NCBI GenBank assembly: GCA_947034885.2
Contig: OX344750.2
Location: forward strand, 5,766,001 to 5,830,000
Direction: 5' to 3'
DNA from: Thuidium tamariscinum
Taxonomy: Eukaryota > Streptophyta > Bryopsida > Hypnales > Thuidiaceae
Length of the DNA stretch: 64,000 nt
In this document: in pieces, positions 24,236 to 38,294 of the stretch
How positions within the stretch are numbered: the first letter of the stretch is position 1
Layout of the letters: each line of letters opens with the position of its first letter
Made by a program: the position numbers and the translations under genes
The notes under the pieces: model-generated
Told to the model about the DNA's origin: nothing
What the model saw: only the letters and a program-made list of their open reading frames with translations
The model's database searches: none

Positions 24236-26230
24236 CTAAGAAAAAATTAGTGCAAAAGCACTAAATATAGGTCCTTGTTGGAATTTTCTCACAAAAAAAC
24301 CTAACTTGCTTCGGATCCAATAAAGATGCACGGAGTCTAATAAAACTTTGGGACACTTTGTAGAGAAATCCCCCACATATATTCTAATAACAAAATTGGA
24401 AAAAATGATATACACACATATATACACATATAAGTGGCATCTCATGGCCAAAAACGATTTGCAACCAAGGAGTAAGGATAAGCGTTTCTAACATATAAAC
24501 ATGCCCGAAGCGCAATGGCAAAGTCGGATTGTGAAGATTCCCTAGTATAAAAATGATTCCTCCCTAAAGGAATTAATTTCACTAGTGTTTATTTTCTACT
24601 TTATTTAGAAATGTGAGATTTTAGCAAAACTTTGCACTTAACTTTATAAGGCTTCCTAAAAAATCCCCCAAATTTTTTGTAATTTTTTGAATTGCAAAAA
24701 TGATTCCATAGAAAATCAACCACTTTTATCGGCAATTGAAAATTCATATAAATTCCATGATAATGGTAAAATCCCACTAAAATTTAGGATAGTGTGTTTT
24801 AACATAAATAAGTGCCTCGCCAAATTTCAAAACATTTCGACATTGACATGTACTAGAACCAGCAACAACAACAACTTTTGACAGTTTTACTAAATTCTTT
24901 GTGAGTTGACTGGCGTACGAGGGTCGAGGGGCATACGGTGTCCAATTTGAGTCAACTTGAACTTTTTCCTTACATTCTTGGGCCTTCCCAACAACTTTGG
25001 CCCGTCAAAACTTTTGGAAAAAAATCAATTTCAAAAGTTAAATTTTCTACGTTTTTCACTAGTTTGTAATTATTAGATTTTGAGCGCAATTAGGGTCTGA
25101 GAGTGTGGAGAAGGAATTTCCCTAGACCAATTTGGGTCTTCTAAAGCCAATGGCACTATTCATTTGGCAATTGGACCATTTCTCCAAAAGTTAAAATGAT
25201 TGCAACAATGGAGTAGATTTTTTAAATGTTAATTTAGTTTTTCTTAAGTAGTTTAGAAAGTAATTTGAGGGAGGAGGCCTTAGAAAAGTATAAAAGTCCT
25301 CCCCCTCCCCTCACTTCACACCCCTTATTACATTTTTTATGCATTTTGTACTTGTGCTATACGTAGCCATGTTGTTAAAGATTTTTTGTATTTTTCAAAA
25401 CTCTTGTTTTTTTCATTATAATTTTATTTTCATTGTATTTTATTGAGCTTTCTTATGTTTTGAGCCCTTTCAAAGAATGTTGGAGGTACCTTTGGAGCGC
25501 TTGACAAGTTTCTTTATGTTTTAAGTACACTAACCATTTGCACGTTGTAGTGGTCTTGTTCTTTAAGTATTGATACCAAATTATTTGATTAAGCTTTTTG
25601 ATAAGGAATTCATAGCTTGAATTGGCTTATTGAGGATCCCTAAGGCTTAACCACTTAATTGTGGTCCAAATTTTTGTTCTTTAGGAATTTGGATAGGATT
25701 CAAAACTTCTTTAAGTCCATGAGTAATGGAACTTTGGCAAAATTGTCCTAAAATTTGAGGTAATCCCTCTAATACGGCAAAGCTATCACAAAAATTCTAA
25801 ATATTTTATTCTTTAACCAAAAAATTTGTCAACTTGTTTTTTTAAATTCAGGCCTATAACCCCTAGACAGCAAAGCTTTGGCTTTACTAACAATTATTTT
25901 TCGTGTTTGGTTTTGGTTTAAAGGGTCCCTCAAGGAGCCCCCATTTCTAGTGTAAGAAATCAATATTGGCAACAACCGCCAAATATTTTCAAAGTTCACT
26001 GTCCAACAAGCTAGGTAGCTAGAATCTGAGGGAAGCTAATCAGCCATTCAACCTATGTGAGCACCCTCACAGATTGAAATCCAAACTTTGAAAACTTAGA
26101 GTATATCAACCCATCAGGCTAGAGGGGGTATACAAATTACAATTGTTGTTCAACACAAAAGTCAATTAATTTGACTCACTTGCTTAGTTGAACTCACTCC
26201 AAACTCCAACCACCTGATTTGTGGCAATTT
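24232..26230. other. AT-rich non-coding stretch (mirror of 13094-15092)
   Basis: Same content as the left-arm stretch. The junction to the diverged inner segment at 24232-24236 is the empty target site of the LTR-like element. Confidence 0.45.
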
Positions 26231-29018
26231 AGAGCATCTCCACTGCTGCTCACCAAAAGGCGCACACTGGCTATCAGGGTGGGCCAGGTTAAAATCTTTT
26301 CCCCACGGCATGCATAATTCAGCTCAAAATTTGACCGGCCACAGCCAAATTTAGTGAGTACACGGCCAAATGGAGGGTGGTTGGCCGCGCCCGCGAACGA
26401 AGGTGTAGACCTATAAGTTTTTTGGAATAATGGTTAAATTTAAAAAAAGACTAATTAGGGCCCCTTTAGTGTTAAAAAATAGAAATAAAAATAATTTTAA
26501 GTCTAAAACTAGTTCGAAGTGTAAATAGAGCTAGTAGGATAGATGGATGAAAAAAATAAAAAAATAAATAGGGATGAATGGGGTATGAATGAGGTCTCAC
26601 CCCTTCCCAAGAGGTGTGACACCTCATTTTCTAAGCCTATAAATAGATTAAAAAATTGAAATCCTACGGCAATTGTAAGACCCATATTATTTATATATAA
26701 ATTTATTGTCGTGTATGTTTTTGTATGTTGCAAATTGCATGGTTGTGTTGTGAGCTATATTGATTATTATTATTGTTTTGTGAGAGTCGTATAAATTCAT
26801 TGAGTCTGTGAATAAAAATCAAATAATTAAAAAAAAACATTTGAGGGAAATAAGGCGGCACTACTTGTTTGTCTGTTCATGGACGCGGGAAGTGGTGTTT
26901 GTGATTCGTGAAGCTTGGGTGCACCCTGTGAGATCAGTAAAATTTTAAATGTCAAAAAAATTTGAATCTAAATTTACATGGAACACTGGATAAGGCGCGG
27001 TTGATTGGGCAGTAGTTGAGCGAGCAATTTTAGTCATTGGGGAGAGCATTGACTGATTACAGTGGAGTTTTGAGCCTGATCGAACGAGAAGCGTGATCAA
27101 TGTCCAAACATTGTGAACAAGAATCGAAGTCAGCATTCAAAGCTGGAACGGAGAATTGAGAACTTGCAGTTGGAAGCACAATTGTGGGTGCAAAGGACGT
27201 GATGAATCAAGAGTAGTAAAGATTGGAAGGTTGGAGCGGGAAGGAGCGCTGAGGAGCCTGAGATCAAAACACCAGCCTGCCAGGTACAGAATCAAAATCG
27301 AGAATTCTTTATTTCAATTTTCACTGATTGCTTAGTCAATTGTGAACCTCAGGCTTGAGAGATTGAAATAAGGCTCAATTGACAAATTGGTATCAAAATC
27401 CGTTGCAAAATTTCGTCGCTACATCTGGTGCTATGGAGATTTTCGAATTTTGGATTGTTTCCCTCCGATCGGAGCAATTTTTGAATCCAATTGTGCAAAC
27501 ACCTCGTCGAAACTGAGTGCGCATGAGCCGTGAGGATCAAATTGTCCGATTGAAATTGCCAAATTGATGAAACTGGATCAAATTTTCAAAGCAGACAGCA
27601 CGGCAACTGTGGCCACTCCACCGAATCATCAAATTCTTGAAATTTTCTTGAATCCAATTGTGTGGGGATTGTGATGATCACATTGATGGATTGAATCAAT
27701 AAATTGGGTCAAGTTGAGAAATCGATATTGAAATTCATCCAATCTATGAGAAATTGCGATTGCAGTAGTCTGCAAACTTCTTCGACGAGCTGCTTGAGGT
27801 CGAATTAGGGATTTGACCCACGGTTTTGGGTCCTTTCACACGGCCATAGGGGATGCAATTTTTGGTTATAGGTCCTTTGACCAAATTTCAGCGTTTACAG
27901 ATCTAATTAAGCTGGGTTGATTAGCTAGGTTGTGGCAGTTGGTTAGGTCCCTGTTTTTTTTGTTTTTATTTTTATTTTTATTAATTTAATTATTATTAAT
28001 TTTAATATATATACATATGTTTGTTGTTAAGCTATGATTTAGATCTTTGTTGTTTTTTATTTATTTTTGTTTATTTGTTTATTTAGAAGTAATTATTATG
28101 TGATTTATAAGTTTTATGCTTGATCCATATGTAATTGTTATATTGGCATGGTTGGTTAAAAGTGTTCGTTTAAGTCTTGGTCATTGGATTTGTATGTTAG
28201 AAATTGATTGTTCCCAAGTTTCTTGATTTCAAAATTATATTAGAATAAATTGTGATTGGTCAGAGGTTCTACATATTTGGTTCAAATTTCAAAATGTTCC
28301 AATGTATGTTTTGTATATTTTCAAAGATTAATAATGTGGTTTGGACTCATTTGACATAATTTGGTGAAACCACCAGAAATAAGAAATATTTGACATCATC
28401 ATACATTGCAACTGAGACTCATTTGACATAGACTACGGAAACGCTAGTCATACTTGCATGAATCAAATTAGTTGTAGATTGATTGGACAAATTTGACCTA
28501 AACATAAAAAGGTATAATTAATGAATTATGTGTATTATTTTATAAATACTATTGTGTTATGACTAAGTCCTAGAGCATGCATCATATAAGATTCATTTAA
28601 CCAAACCTGATTTATTGGACAAAGAATGATTTGACATCCCTTAGAACACTATATAGGACTGGGACTTTATACATACTTTGGTAATGGACTGGCCAACAAA
28701 TTTTATACATTGGAATAAGAGTGCTATAATATTATCCTAAATTTGTAAACATAGATCTATTTGTAACTGACTTTTAGTCACAAAACGTTAGACTGATTTA
28801 ACCTTTCCCTAAAACGAAGAATCCCTATACTATTGTTTCCTGGGTTTTGTGGAATTGCAAAACCTAGATAACATGAGGTTGACTATATTTTGCACCTAAA
28901 AATCGGGGTTGACATCCCAGCTGTCCCTCCAATTTGAATTTTTTTTTTTAAATGAAATGCTAAAAAGCAATTTCACTCACAGAAAATGAGACTTGGCTTG
29001 AATTTCTATGTGAGAAAT

Positions 29019-29176
29019 AGAACTCACTATATCCTCTTGGAGTGGGAGAAGGTGTCCCAATCCATGTGGGACAAATGTGAGTATGAACTTGAAGGAGTTC
29101 CTTCAAGTTCATACTCACATTTGTCCCACATGGATTGGGACACCTTCTTCCACTCCAAGAGGATGTAGTGAGCTCC
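29019..29176. repeat. Hairpin H2 (right copy)
   Basis: Mirror of 10148-10305; near-perfect palindrome with arms of about 78 bp. Confidence 0.93.
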
Positions 29177-29236
29177 ACTCCTCATGAAAACACATACCTT
29201 CCTCCATCCACATGAAGTGAATGGAGGAAGAAGTGA

Positions 29237-29495
29237 GTTTGCAATTGCACAAGGTTCCTTGTATCCCCATGGGGTGGTGGGAAGAGCCCCAACCCACGAG
29301 GGATGTATGATTTCCAACAAGTTGGAACTAAGAATTTAAATTTTAAATTTTTCAAAATTTTTAATGAAATTTTTTTCAAAATTTTAAATTTGGATTCTTA
29401 GTTTCAACTTGTTGAAAATCATATAATTATCCCTTATGGGTTGGGGCTCCTCCCACCACCCCATGGGGATATAAGGAACCTTGTGCAATTGCAAA
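29237..29495. repeat. Hairpin H1 (right copy)
   Basis: Mirror of 9829-10087; imperfect palindrome with arms of about 125 bp. Confidence 0.9.
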
Positions 29496-29746
29496 TTCAA
29501 ATCATTTTGAGTTCTTTTTATGGTAAGAGAAAGAGAGTTCAAACAATAGAAAACTAGATTTTTTGGTATTCAAATTTAAAACAAAAAAAATTGGAAACTT
29601 TGGTAGGAGTGTTTGTTCCTTTTCGAGGGTTGTCTTCACTGATTAGCTGTGGGGCAAACCTCTCTCACACGACACGGCCAAAATTCCAACACCCTCCAAA
29701 GGGTCTAATTTTGAATTGTTTGGCGAGTCAGCTGTGGAGATGCTCT

Positions 29747-32197
29747 CAGCACAATTGCATTTAAGCCAGTAACTAACAAACTTTCAACTACTAGTTCATT
29801 AAGTGAGTATAGAAGTTGGTATGGCATACAAGTATTGGTATTAGGGAAGAGAGGTTAGGCCTCAAGTAGAGAATCATTGACTTTTGCATCATGTTTAAGC
29901 TCGATAAAAAAGACAAATAGAAAAAAACAAAGAAAAAAATAGTTTGACTTTTGGGAAGTTTTAGGGGCTGCTAAATGAAAAAAAGGTTTGAAGAACTTAG
30001 TTGTAGTGGGATTTGACTTTAGAAGCCATTTAGCAATTAATCTTGAAATTAAATTATATTGGAATTTTTACATGTTTTGACTCTGAAAACCATTGGAAAA
30101 AAAGAAAATTATAATTTTTTTTTAAATCCAAAAATAAATAGAAAAAAAAGAAGTGACAATCGGGAAGGAAAATACAAAAAGACCAAGATATTGCATGAGT
30201 GTGCCAAACACGACATGTAAATACGAAATTGTCGAAATGGAAGTGGAATTGGCGCATTGTGGAGAAGTCTTGGGAGTACACGAAGATCTCAAAGTAGTCA
30301 TGATGGAGGTAAGTTTGTGAATTTCCCTTCCTTTTCAATTTTTTCTATAGTTTCATTAGAATTAAAATTAGCCTTTAGTTGTTGAAATTTGATTTGAAAT
30401 CATACACTACAACTAGTAGGAGTTCACAAAATTAGAAATAGAAGTAGTTAGTTAATTTAATTAGCTTTTCAAAATAATATTAAGCCCAAAAATTGGACAA
30501 GAATCTTAGAAGTTATAATCGGACAATATTATCCACAAATTGGATGATAAATTAGAATTTATTTTGAAGTAATTTTGACAAGGAATTTAGAATTTTGATT
30601 GAAAGTAGAAGTAAAAGTCAAAATACAAAAGTATTTTTAAAGGAAAGTAATTAGTAGGTAAATCTTGATGAACCGGTCAATGGTCAAAATTTACCATAAA
30701 AATCTACATTTATCCAAAAGTCAAAGTTTAAGATTTTTACTTTTGGAAAGGTAAAATCAAACTTTTTTTAAGATAAAACTCAATTCACCTTTTGGATTTT
30801 TCATCAAATTAGTAAGAATTGGTTAACAATTCACCAACTAGGTCAAAAGGAAACCAAAAGACAAGTTAGGAATATAATCTTAGAGAAAATATCTTAAAGC
30901 TCAAAACCCCAAATTTATTTACAAATTGATCAAATTGTGAAGGAGTTAGAGTAGAATGAAGTTTTAGCCAAAAGTAGTGATCACTTGGATGAAAGTCAAC
31001 TAGAGTTGACCAAATCAAGTTAAACTTTAGCTCCAGTAGAGATTAAAAATAAAAAATAATAGAAAAACAAACACTCAATTCCGATAATTAGAACATTTGC
31101 AATCAATAGATGAAATTTTAGAGGTTAGTTTTTGTAGTCAAACTTCATCTATAGTTATCCGCTAGGGAATTAGGTCAAACTTAGAAATATTCATCATTTT
31201 GAAAAGAGTGAAATGAGTTCTACAACTTAATCTAGTTTTCTTTTTCCTTGATCGCCATTATAGTAGGCCTTAGTGTGGACTATTATCATCAAAACCAGCC
31301 AAAACCTTAGTAAGTGATTATTTCAAACAAGCAATTGTAAAGTGAACCAATTAGGAGTAGGAAAATTAGCAAGATCCATTGCTTAGAAGGCGTAAGTGGA
31401 TTCCACATAGGTTAAACATCCATTAGGATTTGTTCACAAAAATAGTAAAACCTAGTTGTGTACACTTTATTCTAAGGGTGAGAATAGAGCACCCACAATC
31501 GACTAATCCCTTTAACCATCATTAGTGATCATGACTTTTCTTTATAGACCTAACCATACAATAATATTGATCGCCGTGTAGACCTTCAAAACATTTTTGA
31601 AACGTCACTTCATAGTTGTCAAACTCAACGCATCCAACTTAAAACAATATTATTAATAGTTGAGTGTCACGTTGAAGATTTTCATATCATTATTCTTTCA
31701 CGCAAGGTTGCTTTGGCGGTCAAGATGGCTCAACTTCATCTAGTGATTGATCAATTGACAATAAAAGACTCAATGACAATAGAAGTTAATCCGGCAATTG
31801 CAACAAAGAAAACTCAAATTCACGCTTTGTTTGAGATTTTTTACCTTGAGACTCAAAACCCCCCCTCCAATTTGACACATTGTAATTTAGAGTGAAAAGC
31901 AAAGAAAAACAACATCAAAATCAATGAAGTTCTTAAATGAACCTCCTTCTTTATAGTTTGCATGTCACGACGATGAGAAAGCATCACCGCAAAGGCACTT
32001 TAAATGATGTTATTTTTCTTACTACTTTATAATGATCAAAATTCACTAAAATAACACATATACATATTTTTACGTAATGTTTGCATTTGCAATACAACGA
32101 TGTGAGACCATGAACTAAGAAGATTATATAACTATGGTATAGGTATTTATAATATAGATTGTTGTATATCTACTTGTATGCATACTCAAAGCTCACA
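29747..32197. other. AT-rich non-coding stretch (mirror of 7127-9577)
   Basis: Nothing assignable. A 60-codon frame at 31713-31895 has a somewhat protein-like composition but no known motif. Confidence 0.5.
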
Positions 32198-34874
32198 TGC
32201 TTCCATTTTCATACTCACACACTAACATCGTTGAATTTTCCACCATGTAGATTGCAAGATAGTAGCATTTGAGTGCTCAAAAATAGTTTTTTCATCCTAC
32301 CAAAAAAAAGGCAATTTTACTCCAAAAGGCAACAATTATACAAAAATTGGTCCAAAATGGTTGTGCTTTGTTGGATTGTTGAAGCCAAATAAAGCACCTG
32401 CTTAAAAAGTTTCAAATCTTTTGGAATTGTATAATATATAGGAAAAATTAGTAAATAGGAAAAAGTAGTAAATGAGTCAAAATACAAAATTGTTAAGAAT
32501 GCTTCCATTTTCATACTCACACACGAACATTAGTTGAGTTCTCCACCGTGTAGATTGCAAGATATTAGCATTTGAGTGCTCAAAAATAGTTTTTTTCACC
32601 CTACAAAAGAAAAAGGCAATTTCACTTCAAAAGGCAACAATCATATAAAAATTGGTCCAAAACGGTTGTGCTTCTTTGGATTCATTGTTGAAGCCAAATA
32701 AAGTACCTACCTAAAAAGTTTCAAACTCTTTGAAATTGAACAATATATAGGAAAAAAATAGTAAGTAGGAAAAAGTAGCAAATGAGTCAAAGTACAAAAT
32801 TGTTAAGAATTTATCCCCTAAAGTCCCAAGGCATGTTTTTTAGAAACATAGATTTTTTGGGTAGCTCACTACGAGTGTAATTTTCATCTTGTTTCTCTAA
32901 ATTTTTCACACAACATGTAGTTGAAGAGTAGCTTTAAGGCGTAACAATTTGCATAACTTTTGACTTAATGGTTAACCCCTAAAAGCCTAAGGAGTTAGGA
33001 CAAAACACAAATGCATTATAAAATATAAGTTCTATAATTTTTTTGAAGTTAGCATCAAAGATGATTGTATAAAGTACAAAATGTAGAAAAGATCCTTATG
33101 GTCAAAATTATAAAATTATTTTTAGATTCTCTTCAAATGAATTTTGAAGATATAACTTCAAAAATTCACCTAAAATACAATTTCTATCTTTGGTATGTGA
33201 ATTTTTTTTAATTAATCAAAATTGTGTTTTTTATTAATTTGAGAATACATGAAAAAGATCTAGTAATGAGAGCATCAAAACTTTCTACAATAATAAATTA
33301 TTCAACACTAGGCAATTCTAAACATTTTATGGTATTTCACGTATAATTTTTGTTTGACTGTATCAATCCTAGTTTTGAATACAAGTATTGAAAGGCAATC
33401 CAGTTTTTTCAAAACAATAGAATAAATAAATTGAAAAAAGTATTCATTTTCGCCCAAAATTTTTGCCCTAAGTCAGGCAATGACCAAAAATGGTTGTTTG
33501 AGTGCTTAGGGGTTGAAAAATTATTGTATAATATGTAGTTTTCTTTTGAGCCCGGGTAGCTTGGACAGTTGAAAAAAATCATTTTTTGAAGAAATAAAAA
33601 TTTGAAATTGGTTCTTTAGATCTATATGTATATTGAAAGCTTTGAATCATTCTATTTTGATCAATGAGTCAAAAGTTATGAAGAGTTTTAGTTTGTGGGC
33701 ACTTATGGAATCTCTACCCTAAAATAAACTTTGAAGTCCTTTATTTTACTCAATTTTCAATATTTTTGAAAAAAATAAAAAAATATTGATTATTACAATA
33801 TTGTAACCGTTGGAGTTGGCATTTTTTAATTTTAACAATTTAGTATTTTGAATCATTCTCTACTTCTTTCTATTTACTACTTTTTCCTATATGTTTTATG
33901 ATTTCAAATGGTCTAAAAATTTTCAAGCATGTATCCAACACGTATCCAACTTGATTTGAAGAATGAATCCAAAGACACACTACCATTTTGGACATTTTTT
34001 CATACAAAAATGAGCTTGTGAAGTGTAGTTGCCTGTTTTTTCATAGGGGTTAAAAAAATGATTTTTCTTAATTCAAATGCTAATATCTTGCAATATACAT
34101 GGTGAAAATTTCTGAAATTTTTTTCACATCTTTTCACACCAAAATACTATAAGATCCTATGGTCACATGTGTCTAAAATGTTTTGAAAAAAAAATTGGCA
34201 TTTGTATTAGAAAGGGCAATTTCGAACATTTTTGGCAAAAATAGAGTCAAAAACCTATAGGTGTTATTTATGGAGTTGAAAAATGCCAATCCCAATGGTT
34301 GCAATGTTATAATAAACAATTTACATCCTACAATTTAATTTTTTCAAAAAATACTAAAAATTGAATAAAATAAAGGACTTCAAAGTTTATTTTAGATTAT
34401 TCATAAGGGAGAAACACCCAATCCCACACTTGTACCTTGCATTGGACCCTAAATTCATCCAAAACCATTCCTAAATTGCAGTTAATGTGTTTGCCAAATG
34501 CTTGATTTTTATTTGCTAATGCATATTAAGGACACATACTAAAATCTAATTTGGCTCACTATTGATTTTAGCAAAGTTCAGATTCAGGAGCATCCACTGA
34601 ACAATTTCAGTGGTCTAGAGAGCCAACACTTTGGAAAATCATAGAAATTACATACGACATCCAAAAAATCTATTTTTTTCAATATTCATGATTTTCACTC
34701 ACTAATACTAGAAAAAATTGCCTCCAATTACGCAAAATTCCTTATTTGGACGATTTTGGGTGTTTCCATCGTAACTACTTGCAAACAAAAAATCCTTGCA
34801 ATTTTTGACTCATTGATCAAAATGGAATGATTCAAAGCTACCCTTGAGTATATACATGAAGAATATCAATTTCA
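32198..34874. repeat. R1 repeat family tract (right copy)
   Basis: Mirror of 4450-7126. In this orientation 32815-34050 resembles 57655-58390 in the single-copy region, for example GTATTTTGAATCATT and TACTTCTTTCTATT near 33845 and 58205, so the family exists outside the palindrome. Confidence 0.7.
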
Positions 34875-36565
34875 AATTTTTGTTTTTGGATCTCCCAAAC
34901 TGTCCATTTATGAGGAAAATTAGGCCATAATTTTTTACTCATATTTTCAGATGTCCTATTTTTTAGTACACATGAAAGATATTCCTTGTCCCCTCCTATT
35001 AAAGTTTAGACCCAAAATATAGAAATCTCTAGTCACACTTACTTACTTGAAATTGTCATGTTGTCAAATTTAGCAAGTTGGTCTTTCAAAGGTTAAAATC
35101 GTTAAATCAAAATCAATGAAATGGCCTTCTTGAACCAAAAGTGGCTACTTTGAACCTAAACACAGGACATTCAAATCAATGCATCTAATAAATTTTTTTA
35201 ATTTAATTAAGTATTCAATTATTATTTGAAATCCAAAGTCCAAAATTTTTAAATTAAATAAAATTATTATTATTTTAAATTTTAAATTCAATTAATTAAT
35301 TACTCAATATTTGAAAATTAAAAAATTAAAAGAACAACTAGGGATATATTCTAAACAACTTCCCTTGGCTAGCTAGGGATTTGTCTAGGATAGCCCTTTG
35401 CAGCTAGTCGGGTTTGCTTTAGTGGCCCCCTTAGCTAGCCAAAAGTCTCTCTAGAATGGCCCCCTTGTCAAAGGAGGAGTGAGCCTAGGCAGCCTTGACT
35501 AAAATGGGATTCGCAAAGGTAACCCCCTTTGAACCAAGCAAAGGTTTGCTCACGTCATTGTATAGTCTTAATAGGGTTGTAGATAAGATTTAGAAATAGA
35601 GCTCTAAAATCCATAGTAAATGCCATGGTCTCTATTCCAAAGGATAGAGCACATGAAAATTCTAGAGTTTTATATTTGAAAATGTTACCCTTTGAAATTT
35701 TTTACAAAATTTTAAAGTATTCCAAAAATTAGGCAATATGGAAGAAAATTTTTTGCATTTTTTTGGACATTTCATTCATAATATTTCAAAAACTTTGGAC
35801 ATTTCAAAAAATATTTTGTTTATGTTTGAATTTGCCCCTCATGTAGGGTAGTAAATCAAAGGTGTCTCCAACTCTTGTTTTCTAAATTGCCATGAATAAA
35901 TTGCTTATGAACCCTTGAAAGACAAACCTACAACCATTGATTTAAAATCCATTGCCTATCACCCAATTTGTTGCCATTTTTGAACTAAATATGAATGAAA
36001 ATTTTTTAATTTATTTTTCAAAAATAAAATTACATGTCTTTAGTACATCACAAAAATTTTAGACCTTTTTTTTGAGAATTGATTTTTTTGAGAATTTTGA
36101 AGAAAAAATGAAGAAAAATTACATCAAACATCAAATGAAAAATTACTTCAAATAAACTAAAAATTTCACCATGTGTGTATACTATGCTAACCAACACCAT
36201 TGTATGTGTACTATGTATGTAGGCTAGTTTTGGAAATAACTAGAGAAAATTTTGAACATGTCTAAAATTTTATAAATTATTACACATTAATAGAAAAAAA
36301 TAATCTAAAATTGGAAGTGTTGAAAAAGTAGAAAGAACAAAGTGTTGAAATCCAAGAAAAGGAAAGCAAGTTGTTGAGTTGTCAAAATTTTAAAATTAAA
36401 ATATTTTGGCAACAAGTTGCCAAATTTGACCTGTGCATATGGTATAAACTCAATTTCCATGTCATTTTATAATTAGAATTTGATAGACATTGAAAATACA
36501 TCTAAAGTTCAAATGGCAATAAAAATTTGAGTTTTGGGGATTTTTTCAAAATTGGAATTGGAGTA
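34875..36565. other. AT-rich stretch (mirror of 2759-4449)
   Basis: Contains the GC-rich degenerate repeat at about 35334-35554; nothing else recognised. Confidence 0.55.
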
Positions 36566-37229
36566 CAGTCAAACCTCGATAAGTGTTAAAACTCTATATG
36601 TGTTATGGAGATTTCCGCTCCCTTAAAATTAAGACTAGTAAGTGTTATGTGTGAAGTGTTATGCAATGTCGCGCTCCCGACTTTGTTAATTTTACCTTGG
36701 TAAGTGATAAGTTTCCAAAAAAAGGCTTTTCATAAGAGCCATTGCTTGGGGGGAGATAATTTGGGAGATACTTCTGAGGTAAAGTAATAGTTTCTAGTTG
36801 CAAAGTGACTCTAGATGTCCATTCTAGAAACTATATAGTAGAAGAGGTTGTAGGCTTTCAAGATGTAGGTAGTGCTCTTCAAACTTTGAAGAAGTTTTTG
36901 GAGCAAAGACCTAATGACACCATGTTATCTATTAGGAATATTGAAGCACTAGAAAAAGAAGTAGAATCTTGGCATGTAGCAAAAACTCACCAAAGTACTA
37001 TTGATTCATTCTTTCGACGGACTTAGATGAATAATGAATCAATATTTTGTAATTTCATCCATTTTTTCTATAAATCTTGTGTATTTACCTTTTTAATTCT
37101 TCTAAGTGTTATTTTTTATAAGTGTTACAAATCATCGGCATCACCCTTTATAAGTGTTATGTGTTACTAGTGTCTATGTGTTAACTAAAAGTATGCTCCC
37201 AACCCCTAACACTTATTGAGGTCTGACTG
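36566..37229 (+). mobile_element. pogo/Lemi-like DNA transposon, internally deleted (right copy)
   Basis: Inverted ends of 23 bp (CAGTCAAACCTCGATAAGTG at the left; inverse of CAGTCAGACCTCAATAAGTG at the right). The left flank is TA, the target dinucleotide of this superfamily; the right flank reads AA. At 36805-37026 a 73-codon frame ends with HQSTIDSFFRRT after a Leu/Glu-rich helix (LQTLKKFLEQR), resembling the C-terminal tail of pogo/Tigger-type transposases, which often end in TxxSFF. The DDE core and the DNA-binding domain are absent, so the 664-bp element is non-autonomous and would need a transposase supplied in trans. Confidence 0.75.
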
Positions 37230-38294
37230 AAACTCTAGGAGATGAACTTCACTATCACTATGTAAGTTGGGCTCAAATTCAAAAAACATCATTTTTGTGG
37301 AGAAATTTCAGATTTAGAGCAAAAAGTAGCAACCTCCCCTAATACACTAAAATGGCATATTTTGAGATCTGTTTCTCTTACTAACTCCTCATTCATGTGA
37401 AAACAAACACCAACAAGACTACAAACTCAATAACAAGGTAGGCTTTACCCTTCATAACCCTCCATGAAAGGCCAACAAGCCAAAACTGGATGAAAAAATG
37501 CTTTCCGTCTCCGTCCAGATCACCTTCCGGTCATCCAAAAGCCACGAATTGGCGCTGCTGGCGTTAAGGGGTTAATCTTTTTCACACTTGTTAGTACTGA
37601 ATGCTACGGTACGTTGGCTCAACGTATTCCCCGAGATACATACTCGTAGGATACAATGATGAGCCTGCAGGCAGGCTCGCTGGCTGGATTCCGTCTTCCG
37701 CGCCTTCGCGTCTTCAGTCGCACTCTCGCCAGGTCGACGTTTCTCGTGATTCGATGTCGTTGTCGTTGCCGCTGCCGCTGCGGAGTGATTGCGATGAGCG
37801 AGGAGGCACGAATTTCTCTCCCTCGCCCAGCCAATCGACCAGGTACGATGCGTTCTTCGCCTTCAATTGCATCGTCGCTTCTTCTGCTCCGGCACTCCTC
37901 TTCGCATTCCGTGGCGCAGCATCCACACGGTGCAACTCCCTCGTTGTCGCTGTCGCTGTTTTGGTCGTTGCTGCTGGTCGAGGGCGTTGGTGGACGGACG
38001 CTACCTCATTCGCAACGCTTTCCCGTTCTCCTGTGCCATCGTGATCTTCCTCTCATCCCTCGTCTCACGCATTTTCTAGGGTACCGGCAGCAATCGACCC
38101 GTGCGTGTTCCGTCGTGCCGTCCATCCCACCCTCTCCGTCGTTTCGTGCCCGCTAGGGTTTCCTTCTCCAACCGTGCAATTTCTGCGCGGTTCCGCCTCT
38201 GTGCCGGCGGCTTGCGCGAATCGGATCGCACTCATCTCTGCCTCTTCCGTTTTCAGGTGGTAGCCGGCCAGTCGTTCCGCAGCAGTAGGCGGCC
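37230..38294 (+). promoter_or_regulatory. Upstream region of the complete EH1/Pan1 gene
   Basis: AT-rich to about 37600, then GC-rich. A telo-box in inverse orientation (TAGGGTTT) lies at about 38154-38161, and TTTTCAG at 38250-38256 could be the acceptor of a 5'-UTR intron. No clear TATA box. It is duplicated in the left arm, so both EH1 copies share the same proximal promoter. Confidence 0.5.

Larger units (their letters stand above)
26231..29746. mobile_element. Composite element with AGAGCATCTCCAC terminal repeats (right copy)
   Basis: Mirror of 9578-13093, including both nested hairpins. Seen single-base differences are the one at 29555 in this element and one at 25843 just outside it. 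Confidence 0.6.

Noticed and set aside
37601-38156. Open frames of 147 and 166 codons upstream of EH1 (and their mirrors at 1168-1723)
   Set aside because: They overlap each other, alternate Arg/Cys from a short repeat, and match no family. They are best explained as GC-rich promoter or 5'-UTR sequence; identity between the arms only reflects the palindrome.
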